From JAHFJA01 sp964357385 (GTDB lineage Bacteria > Patescibacteriota > Patescibacteriia > JACQRZ01): a stretch of DNA of 10,508 nucleotides. The translations under genes were made by a program, and so were the position numbers. The stretch's first letter is position 1. Each line of letters opens with the position of its first letter. Under the pieces are notes generated by a model. The model did no database searches. It was not told the DNA's origin and saw only the letters and a list, made by a program, of their open reading frames with translations. Below, piece by piece: positions 5,504 to 10,508 of the stretch. The stretch is from contig CAYHKW010000034.1 of assembly GCA_964357385.1 (NCBI GenBank), positions 1-10,508 of the forward strand, read 5' to 3'.

Positions 5504-5533
5504 AAAAACGAGCCCTTAATGAGCTCGTTTTTT
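5504..5533 (+). terminator. Bidirectional rho-independent terminator after the lipoprotein gene
   Basis: AAAAACGAGC (5504-5513) pairs with GCTCGTTTTT (5523-5532) around a 9-nt loop, followed by more T. A run of A on the 5' side means it also works on the other strand. A near-identical copy is at 8050-8079. Confidence 0.88.
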
Positions 5534-5546
5534 CTTTAACAAATAC
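5504..5546 (+). repeat. 43-nt direct repeat, copy 1 (terminator segment)
   Basis: Matches 8050-8092 at 39 of 43 positions, including CTTT and AAATAC downstream of the hairpin, so the similarity goes beyond the stem-loop. The two copies flank the toxin-antitoxin plus peptidase module. Confidence 0.78.
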
Positions 5547-5626
5547 AAGAGCGTGGATTAGTATTTTTAAGTAAGTGACTGCCTTTCTTGATGCTCATTT
5601 GATGAAATAGATTCTGCACATTCAGT

Positions 5627-5655
5627 TTGACAAATTATTACAGGTGTATTAATAT
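5627..5655 (+). promoter_or_regulatory. Near-consensus sigma70 promoter of the toxin-antitoxin operon
   Basis: TTGACA (5627-5632), a 17-nt spacer and TAATAT (5650-5655). Transcription would begin near 5662, leaving a leader of about 30 nt before the antitoxin ATG. The antitoxin, a ribbon-helix-helix protein, would be expected to autorepress here. The rest of 5534-5690 shows no gene. Confidence 0.8.
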
Positions 5656-5690
5656 TACCGCACATTCGATACTCATTATACCGTAGCACT

Positions 5691-5918
5691 ATGCGCCAAG
5701 TCTTAAGTCTTTCGTTGGATCCTACCGTGCTTGCAGAGACAAAATTGCTGAGCAAAAAACGGGGGTATACGTCACTGAGTGCCTATATCCAGTATTTGAT
5801 TTCCTTAGACAAGAATCTTATCTCTGAAGAAGCACTGCTTAAAAAAGCAAAAAAAGCGCGTGCTGATTACGCAAAAGGAGATGTCATGAAAATCAACTCT
5901 TTAGCAGACCTCCTATGA
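5691..5918 (+). CDS. Ribbon-helix-helix antitoxin of a type II toxin-antitoxin pair (75 aa)
   Basis: The N-terminal strand QVLSLSLDP followed by helix TVLAETKLLSKKRG, a turn and helix SLSAYIQYLISLD (to about residue 40) is the MetJ/Arc ribbon-helix-helix DNA-binding fold; pairs of such strands enter the major groove of the operator. The charged C-terminal part (EEALLKKAKKARADYAKGD) and the ending KINSLADLL are typical of toxin-wrapping tails of antitoxins paired with RelE-like toxins. Its TGA stop overlaps the toxin ATG (ATGA at 5915-5918), the translational coupling usual for such pairs. No Shine-Dalgarno precedes the ATG; it is placed by the fold and by the promoter 36 nt upstream. The exact family (RelB-like or other) is not certain. 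Confidence 0.85.
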   Translation: MRQVLSLSLDPTVLAETKLLSKKRGYTSLSAYIQYLISLDKNLISEEALLKKAKKARADYAKGDVMKINSLADLL

Positions 5919-6187
5919 TCGTCGTCTCGATCTTATCCACCAAAGACTTCCAAAAAGAATTTAGAGGACTGCCTGACCAAATCAAACACCTTGCGATAGA
6001 AAAGGAACAACTATTTCGAGACAACCCCCTTCACCCTTCCCTGCGACTTCACCCACTCAAAGGTAAATTGGATGGACTATGGTCAATTTCAATTACTCTA
6101 AAATACCGTATTATCTTTGAACGACAAGATAACGGAGATATTCTGCTTATTTCCATTGGAGCCCACGATGTGTATAAAAGCACATAA
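5915..6187 (+). CDS. RelE/ParE-superfamily toxin (90 aa)
   Basis: Its length and pattern fit the RelE/ParE (plasmid stabilisation, YafQ-like) superfamily: helix FQKEFRGLPDQIKHLAIEKEQLF, then the hallmark HPLKGKLDGLWSISITLKYRIIF (46-68), with an L-x-G-x-x-W-S-I-x-x-x-x-x-R pattern, and the closing strand LLISIGAHDVYK (77-88) with its conserved H-D-x-Y. In RelE-type members this surface cleaves mRNA on the ribosome; in ParE-type members it poisons gyrase. The sequence alone does not decide, although the terminal HDVY leans toward the YafQ/RelE side. It overlaps the antitoxin stop by 4 nt, so the pair is co-translated. The peptidase gene starts 25 nt downstream and may be read from the same promoter. 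Confidence 0.87.
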   Translation: MIVVSILSTKDFQKEFRGLPDQIKHLAIEKEQLFRDNPLHPSLRLHPLKGKLDGLWSISITLKYRIIFERQDNGDILLISIGAHDVYKST

Positions 6188-6212
6188 GATTTACTCGTAA
6201 CCACCATCCACT

Positions 6213-8027
6213 ATGTCCGATACTAATGCGTCTCGTCACGCACAAAAAGAGATGAAAGACTTTCTTGAAACGCGTTCATCGCATGGGTATTCATTAAACC
6301 ATGATGACTCACTGATATCATTTCTTAATAATGACTCTGGGGTATCACAATTATATCTATATTCATTCAAAGATAACACCAAAAAACAATTGACATCCTA
6401 CGACAACGCCATATCATTCGGTGAATTTTCTCCTAAAGAAAACAAACTCATATTTGGCATGGCGGAGGGTGGAAATGAGAATACCCAACTTTATCTTCTT
6501 GACATGGACACTGATACGACAATACTGCTTACGGACAAAAAAGCAGTGCAATATAAATTCGGGGGATGGTCGTATGACGGTGTCTCTATCATGTATGCCC
6601 ACAATGAACGAAATGGCACTGATTTTGATATTGTAATCATGAATGTAAAAACTGGTGAGGTGCGTACTGTATTTGATCAGGGCGGATTTTGTAACCCTGC
6701 TGGGTTTTCACCTGATGATCGTTACGCAGTCATTGTAAAAAGTTATGCGTCATATAATCGCGATCTCTATTTGGTAGATCTCAATGATGACACAACAACA
6801 CTGTTGACCAAACATGAAGGAAATGCGAAATACAGCATGCCGCATTGGCTTACTGACTCGAGTGGATTCTTTGTGCGCACTAATGAAAATCAGGATATGG
6901 TAGGAGTGGCGTTTCATGATCTGAAAACCAATGAGCGCACCTATAGACTTAATCTCAAATGGGAATGCGACGAACTTTCACTTTCAGAAGACGGAACACA
7001 ATTAGCGGTGGTCATGAATGAAGATGGCTATGGCACGGTTGAACTCTATAATGTCTCTAATTTTCAAATACTCCCCCATTGTGAATTTCCTAAAGGTATC
7101 ATGCATGGCGTGCAATGGTCGCATGATGGGAAGCGCTTGATGTTTGAATATAACAATGCGAAACACAACAACGATATTTACTCATGGTCACAAGAGAACA
7201 ATGAAATTACCCGTATTACTCATAGTTTGTGCGCATTGAATCCCGAGGATCTCATTGAACCTGAGCTCATCCATTTTCCATCGTTTGATGGATTGGAAAT
7301 TCCTGCATTCCTTTATCTTCCTCCGATTAATGGCGATCAAAAAATCCCTGTCATTGTTAATGTACACGGCGGCCCTGAAGGACAAGACCGGCCGACATTT
7401 ATCGCCCTGACACAATACTTCCTTCATCAAGGATACGCAGTAGTACGACCAAATGTACGAGGAAGCTCTGGGTATGGTGAAAAATATATGGCACTTGATG
7501 ATCGTGAAAAACGAATGGACTCTGTTAAAGACCTTGAGTATTTGCATAAATATCTTTCAAATAGATCGGAGATCGACAGCACCAAAATCGCGCTCATGGG
7601 TGCAAGCTACGGCGGGTATATGGTACTTGCGGGATTAGCATTCCAACCTAACTTATGGGCCGCAGGAATCGACATCGTTGGGATCTCTCACTTAGGAAAC
7701 TTTCTCCGAAATACCTCTTCCTATCGTCGTGCCATGCGCGAAGCAGAGTATGGGTACTTGGATACCGACAATGAATTTCTGGAACGCTTTTCGCCTTTGA
7801 ATTCCGTCGACAAGATTAAAGCACCTCTGATGGTAATTCATGGAGCCAATGATCCTCGTGTGCCACTATCGGAAGCACAGCAAATCGTTGATAGCCTGAA
7901 AGCGCGCCATGTTGATGTGCAATTTCTGGTCTATGATGATGAAGGACATGGGCTTGCGAAGCTAAAAAATAGATTAGACGCATACCCAAAAGTTGCTGCC
8001 TTTCTTGATGAACATTTGAAGGGGTAA
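6213..8027 (+). CDS. S9-family prolyl-oligopeptidase-like serine peptidase / acylaminoacyl peptidase (604 aa)
   Basis: A complete two-domain S9 peptidase of normal length. Residues ~20-340 form a beta-propeller with repeated blade motifs of the TolB/WD40-like kind (SQLYLYSF, TQLYLLDMDT, FDIVIMNVKTGE, RDLYLVDLNDD, and F-SPDDRYAV, LSEDGTQLAVV, WSHDGKRLMF at the blade starts). Residues ~350-604 are an alpha/beta hydrolase: oxyanion motif HGGPEG (385-390), nucleophile elbow GASYGG (463-468) with S465, acid D547 in HGANDPRVP and H579 in DEGHG. All triad residues are present. Such enzymes trim short peptides in the cytoplasm; no signal peptide is seen. The ATG at 6213 has no Shine-Dalgarno. It follows a toxin-antitoxin pair closely and is followed by a terminator, so the three genes may form one unit. 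Confidence 0.93.
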   Translation: MSDTNASRHAQKEMKDFLETRSSHGYSLNHDDSLISFLNNDSGVSQLYLYSFKDNTKKQLTSYDNAISFGEFSPKENKLIFGMAEGGNENTQLYLLDMDTDTTILLTDKKAVQYKFGGWSYDGVSIMYAHNERNGTDFDIVIMNVKTGEVRTVFDQGGFCNPAGFSPDDRYAVIVKSYASYNRDLYLVDLNDDTTTLLTKHEGNAKYSMPHWLTDSSGFFVRTNENQDMVGVAFHDLKTNERTYRLNLKWECDELSLSEDGTQLAVVMNEDGYGTVELYNVSNFQILPHCEFPKGIMHGVQWSHDGKRLMFEYNNAKHNNDIYSWSQENNEITRITHSLCALNPEDLIEPELIHFPSFDGLEIPAFLYLPPINGDQKIPVIVNVHGGPEGQDRPTFIALTQYFLHQGYAVVRPNVRGSSGYGEKYMALDDREKRMDSVKDLEYLHKYLSNRSEIDSTKIALMGASYGGYMVLAGLAFQPNLWAAGIDIVGISHLGNFLRNTSSYRRAMREAEYGYLDTDNEFLERFSPLNSVDKIKAPLMVIHGANDPRVPLSEAQQIVDSLKARHVDVQFLVYDDEGHGLAKLKNRLDAYPKVAAFLDEHLKG

Positions 8028-8049
8028 GATTTACATTTTATTACCCAGA

Positions 8050-8079
8050 AAAAACGAGCCTTTAATGAGCTCGTTTTTT
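8050..8079 (+). terminator. Bidirectional rho-independent terminator after the S9 peptidase
   Basis: AAAAACGAGC (8050-8059) pairs with GCTCGTTTTT (8069-8078) around a 9-nt loop and extends into T. Its A-rich 5' flank also lets it end the convergent minus-strand genes. Confidence 0.88.
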
Positions 8080-8092
8080 CTTTGGTAAATAC
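8050..8092 (+). repeat. 43-nt direct repeat, copy 2 (terminator segment)
   Basis: Partner of 5504-5546: one substitution in the loop and three after CTTT; the trailing AAATAC is shared. Confidence 0.78.
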
Positions 8093-8126
8093 TTACCTTA
8101 CACCACCTCTTCAACTGTTCCCATAT
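8091..8126 (-). pseudogene. Possible recA 3'-end remnant
   Basis: On the minus strand this segment ends in codons for VEEVV and a TAA (8098-8100), the same last five residues as the recA gene in this window (VEEVV, stop 9487-9489). At nucleotide level 16 of 17 bases match around the stop (8099-8115 against 9488-9504), with weaker matches on both sides and none beyond. It is in the same orientation as recA, 1.4 kb away, and in a different frame from the methyltransferase that ends at 8127. The match is short, so this is suggestive only. Confidence 0.4.
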
Positions 8127-8942
8127 CTATCGCTTCTCTAAAATATATACAAATGCTAGTGGTAAATTTTTCTTATAATAGCGGGGGTATTCTTTTTTAT
8201 AACGGTCAATAATTGGAATACACTTAATTTTCTTTCTGATAATAAAATATTGCTTAAATAAAACTTCATACGTTTTTATATCTTTCCAATAATGATAAAA
8301 GGTGCCGTGCTCGCCATGTGCTCCATGAGTAAACGAATATTTTTCGTTAGTTACAAGACGGTGCTTACTACCCTGCTGTTTCAGAAATTTATCCTGCTCA
8401 TAATCGGGATTCAGAAAAGCCGTAATATAGCGACCTTCCGATCGTAGAACCTTGTATACCTCACCTAGATGGTATTCCAACTCTTGTGCTTCCAGATGCA
8501 TAAGAAAATTTCGAGAGATTGTCAAGGCAACTGATCCCGCTTTAAATGGTGTTATCTTCCCCTTTGCAATTTCAAATTGCTGAGCCTTTATATTGGGGGG
8601 ATAACCAAGATCTCGCAAGTATCGTTGTGCTTGAGTCACTAGTTCTCTCGAACCTTCTAGCCCCATGAAGACACTTACATGATCACGTGCTTTCTGAATA
8701 TCCTTAATTGTTTTTAGTCCAGGAACAACAGCTTGATATCCATACATAAACTGAATAGCGAGAATATTCGTCCCTGCTCCAAAATCAACAACCTTTGATG
8801 AGGGATGCTTGATAAGAAATTTTGCAATTTCAGAATATAGATATGGATTTATAACATAGTCAATACCAATGTTCCCCTCTTGTTCGAGTTTTTGCCAAAG
8901 CCTTGACCAATTTTTTCCTCCATAGGCAGCCATGTCGCTCAT
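8127..8942 (-). CDS. Class I SAM-dependent methyltransferase (271 aa)
   Basis: The N-terminal segment GGKNWSRLWQKLEQEGNIGIDYVINPYLYSEIAKFL precedes motif I VVDFGAGTNILAI (51-63). E96 in GLEGSRELVTQAQ is the likely ribose-binding acid; SVALTISRNFLMHL (137-150) is motif IV and EVYKVLRSEGRYITAFLNP (161-179) is the usual helix, turn and strand 5. The tail (HGEHGTFYHYW, YFIIRKKI, AFVYILEK) completes the fold. The methyl acceptor is unknown. About 30 residues are inserted between motif I and the acidic loop, longer than in the tandem pair at 3169-4519, so it belongs to a different subfamily. The ATG at 8940-8942 lies 2 nt after the preceding gene's stop; an ATG three codons on (8933) is possible. 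It follows the TrmB-like gene in a two-gene operon. Confidence 0.85.
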   Translation of the reverse strand: MSDMAAYGGKNWSRLWQKLEQEGNIGIDYVINPYLYSEIAKFLIKHPSSKVVDFGAGTNILAIQFMYGYQAVVPGLKTIKDIQKARDHVSVFMGLEGSRELVTQAQRYLRDLGYPPNIKAQQFEIAKGKITPFKAGSVALTISRNFLMHLEAQELEYHLGEVYKVLRSEGRYITAFLNPDYEQDKFLKQQGSKHRLVTNEKYSFTHGAHGEHGTFYHYWKDIKTYEVLFKQYFIIRKKIKCIPIIDRYKKEYPRYYKKNLPLAFVYILEKR

Positions 8943-8944
8943 AC

Positions 8945-9409
8945 CTATTTCTTTTTAGATTCAGGAAGTGTATCCCACAAAAGATCAAAGATATCTTTAA
9001 AGATATCGAGAATTGATTCAATTTCAACAACTAGACCCAACACATTAAGGTCAGGGTTCATTATCAAAATCTTGTCTTCCAAAATATCAATAGAACTTTG
9101 AAAATCATAGGAGGGAGGGATGACTTTTACTTGTCGATATTTTAATCCTTTTGGTTCGAACCTTAGTCCACTCTCTTTAAAAATAACTTTTGTCTTTACC
9201 TTATTTTTATCAAGTTCCTTACGAAAATCCTGAAGAAATTTTGCATCAACCGGGAGCCAATCCTCGATACTCGCAATGGCGTTCCATGTCTTATATTTTC
9301 TGAGCCCATCAAGATAAAACTCTTTAAGTTCTTGTTTGGTATTTAAAAAATACACACCGTGCGGTTGTGATGCTGCAAACGTGGCAATTTTTTTGATAGT
9401 TTTTTCCAT
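8945..9409 (-). CDS. Stand-alone TrmB-like sensor/effector domain lacking the HTH (154 aa)
   Basis: The sequence resembles the C-terminal effector half of TrmB-type regulators common in CPR and archaea: GVYFLNTKQELKEFYLDGLRKYKTWNAIASIEDWLP (18-53), then a helix FLQDFRKELDKNKVKTKVIFKES (58-80), the strand KYRQVKVIPP (90-99), IDILEDKILIMNP (107-119), LGLVVEIESILDIFKDIFDLLWDTLP (124-149). In complete proteins an N-terminal winged-helix domain of about 80-100 residues precedes this; here the frame starts at MEKTIKKIATFAASQ, with stops and the recA terminator region before it. It is therefore a regulator that has lost its DNA-binding half or a free-standing ligand sensor or protein partner. No Shine-Dalgarno is seen. 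It lies between recA and a methyltransferase, all on the minus strand; the stop is 2 nt from the next start. The family call is by pattern memory. Confidence 0.62.
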   Translation of the reverse strand: MEKTIKKIATFAASQPHGVYFLNTKQELKEFYLDGLRKYKTWNAIASIEDWLPVDAKFLQDFRKELDKNKVKTKVIFKESGLRFEPKGLKYRQVKVIPPSYDFQSSIDILEDKILIMNPDLNVLGLVVEIESILDIFKDIFDLLWDTLPESKKK

Positions 9410-9419
9410 AATTATAAAT

Positions 9420-9460
9420 ATAACATAATACCCCCTCTGCTACGAGGGGTATTATGTTAT
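9420..9460 (-). other. 15-bp perfect palindrome between recA and the TrmB-like gene
   Basis: 9420-9434 pairs perfectly with 9446-9460 (ATAACATAATACCCC and its complement) around an 11-nt loop. No long T run follows on either side in the usual place, although a T tract occurs at 9472-9478. It may end or attenuate recA transcription, or be an operator; the GC-rich top and AT-rich base fit a stable hairpin of about 41 nt. Confidence 0.55.
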
Positions 9461-9486
9461 TATAGACGAACTTTTTTTAACTTCTC

Positions 9487-10508
9487 CTACACCACCTCCT
9501 CAACCGAGGAGATCATATTCTCATCATCAAGAGGCATTTCTTCGTCAATGGCATCTTGAATAGGATCGATCTCACCATCTTCAATACCACGGATCTTCTT
9601 CCAGACCATGTCGCGGATTCGTTGGGTCAGTTCTGGGTTTGCCTTCAGGAACGACTTTACATTTTCTCGCCCTACCCCCAATTTTTCTTCTTCGAACGTA
9701 TATGAATTACCACTCTTCTTGATAATCCCATACGTCACTCCGGTATCTAATACATCACCGGGGACCGAGATACCTTCGTTATACATGATATCAAACTCAG
9801 TAAAGGTAAACGGAGGTGCAACTTTATTCTTCACGATCTTTACTTTCACCCGATTCCCCACCACTTGCTCACCGGACTTAATCTGTGCGGCGCGGCGTAC
9901 TTCAACACGAATTGAACAATAGAACTTCAATGCATTACCGCCGGTCGTTGTTTCTGGGTTACCAAACACCACACCAATCTTCATACGAGTCTGGTTGATG
10001 AAGATAACTACTGTCTTTGTTTTTGAAATGATAGCCGTGAGCTTTCGGAGCGCTTGGCTCATCAGGCGAGCTTGAAGACCCATGTGCGAATCACCCATAT
10101 CCCCTTCAATTTCTGCCTTTGGGGTAAGCGCTGCCACTGAGTCAACAACAATAATATCAACGGCATTGGAGCGTACTAACGTTTCAACAATTTCAAGAGC
10201 CTGCTCACCATTGTCTGGTTGAGAAATAAGAAGTTCATCGATGTTGATACCAATCTTTTTTGCATACTCAGGATCCAAGGCATGCTCTGCGTCAACGAAT
10301 GCAGCGAGTCCTCCTTCTTTTTGAACTTCAGCAATCACATGCTGAGACAATGTCGTCTTACCTGAGCTTTCCGGACCATAGATTTCGATAATACGGCCAC
10401 GAGGAAACCCACCCACCCCCAACGCAATGTCCAGAGAGAGACAACCAGAGGTAATAGCATCGACATTCATGCGCTTGGATTCTCCCAACAACATGATCGA
10501 TCCTTCAC
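9487..10508 (-). CDS. recA: RecA recombinase (5' end outside window)
   Basis: The ATP-dependent strand-exchange protein of homologous recombination and SOS signalling. The frame stays open to the window edge (codons for EGSI precede MLLGESKRMNVDAI), so the ATG at 10494 is not the true start; RecA usually has about 20-40 more residues before this point. Counting from that methionine: GPESSGKT (40-47) is Walker A; VDIIVVDSVAAL is Walker B; LMSQALRKL and the loop motifs MGLQARL and GNPETTTGGNALKFY (DNA-binding L1/L2) are intact; FINQTRMKIG is the conserved strand. The C-terminus is acidic (DEEMPLDDEN), normal for RecA, and ends ISSVEEVV. All key residues are present. It is followed by a palindrome and a two-gene accessory unit rather than a plain terminator. 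Regulation is not visible because the promoter lies outside. Confidence 0.97.
   Translation of the reverse strand, partial: EGSIMLLGESKRMNVDAITSGCLSLDIALGVGGFPRGRIIEIYGPESSGKTTLSQHVIAEVQKEGGLAAFVDAEHALDPEYAKKIGINIDELLISQPDNGEQALEIVETLVRSNAVDIIVVDSVAALTPKAEIEGDMGDSHMGLQARLMSQALRKLTAIISKTKTVVIFINQTRMKIGVVFGNPETTTGGNALKFYCSIRVEVRRAAQIKSGEQVVGNRVKVKIVKNKVAPPFTFTEFDIMYNEGISVPGDVLDTGVTYGIIKKSGNSYTFEEEKLGVGRENVKSFLKANPELTQRIRDMVWKKIRGIEDGEIDPIQDAIDEEMPLDDENMISSVEEVV

Noticed and set aside
5567..5755. Minus-strand open frame of 62 codons across the toxin-antitoxin promoter
   Set aside because: It overlaps a near-consensus promoter and the antitoxin start; composition unlike a protein and no start signals.
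7188..7547. Minus-strand open frame of 119 codons
   Set aside because: It is opposite the S9 peptidase catalytic domain, whose motifs are intact; a shadow frame.
1..10508. Integrase, transposase, CRISPR array, tRNA or rRNA that would explain the mosaic
   Set aside because: No recombinase motifs, repeat-spacer pattern, or cloverleaf/ribosomal RNA sequence could be found by reading both strands; the mobilising machinery, if any, is outside the window.

Overview
The window looks like a chromosomal piece of a small-genome bacterium, most likely of the Candidate Phyla Radiation (Patescibacteria, Parcubacteria-like). This is inferred from moderate-to-low GC, lysine/isoleucine-rich proteins, tight intergenic spaces, many genes without a Shine-Dalgarno, a CofD/YvcK-type protein, RecA close to accessory methyltransferases and TrmB-like proteins. 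The stop codons look standard: TGA ends the antitoxin gene, so TGA recoding (Gracilibacteria/SR1) is unlikely. Taxonomy is not proven.

Layout, left to right. (1) 1-540: the 3' part of a YvcK/CofD-family gene (+) and its terminator. (2) 547-2211: a patchwork. A frameshifted copy of the tail of the gene at 2218-3048 comes first, then a small orphan gene (-). Next is a decayed 3' end of an elongation factor P gene (+) with its terminator, then a methyltransferase (-), then a second, independently decayed EF-P 3' end with a near-identical terminator. (3) 2218-3048: the intact winged-helix-like protein (-). (4) 3169-5048: a tight three-gene operon (+) of two tandemly duplicated class I methyltransferases and a SLOG/LOG-type nucleotide-binding protein. 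(5) 5143-5499: a small lipoprotein with a terminator. (6) 5691-8027: a RelE/ParE-type toxin-antitoxin pair and an S9-family prolyl-oligopeptidase-like serine peptidase behind a good sigma70 promoter. (7) 8050-9409: a terminator closely repeating the one before the toxin-antitoxin module, a short sequence resembling the end of recA, then a methyltransferase and a stand-alone TrmB-like effector domain (-). (8) 9420-10508: a 15-bp palindrome and recA (-), cut by the window edge.

The most interesting theme is architectural. Accessory genes (orphans, methyltransferases, toxin-antitoxin/peptidase) repeatedly sit between direct repeats made of gene 3' ends and/or their terminators: the EF-P tail plus terminator (two copies), the tail of the winged-helix gene (two), a 43-nt terminator segment (two) and probably the recA tail (two). 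Three pairs are plainly visible in the sequence and the recA pair is short. This suggests that cargo enters and leaves this chromosome at the 3' ends of genes, leaving decaying tail copies as scars. The mechanism (site-specific integration, terminator-mediated homologous recombination, or repeated duplication and deletion) cannot be decided here. No integrase or transposase is present.

Four class I methyltransferases of three different kinds, with no recognisable partner pathway, lie within 10 kb, all in or beside these mosaic segments. I saw no rRNA, tRNA, CRISPR or complete insertion sequence, and no gene-free stretch longer than 300 bases.
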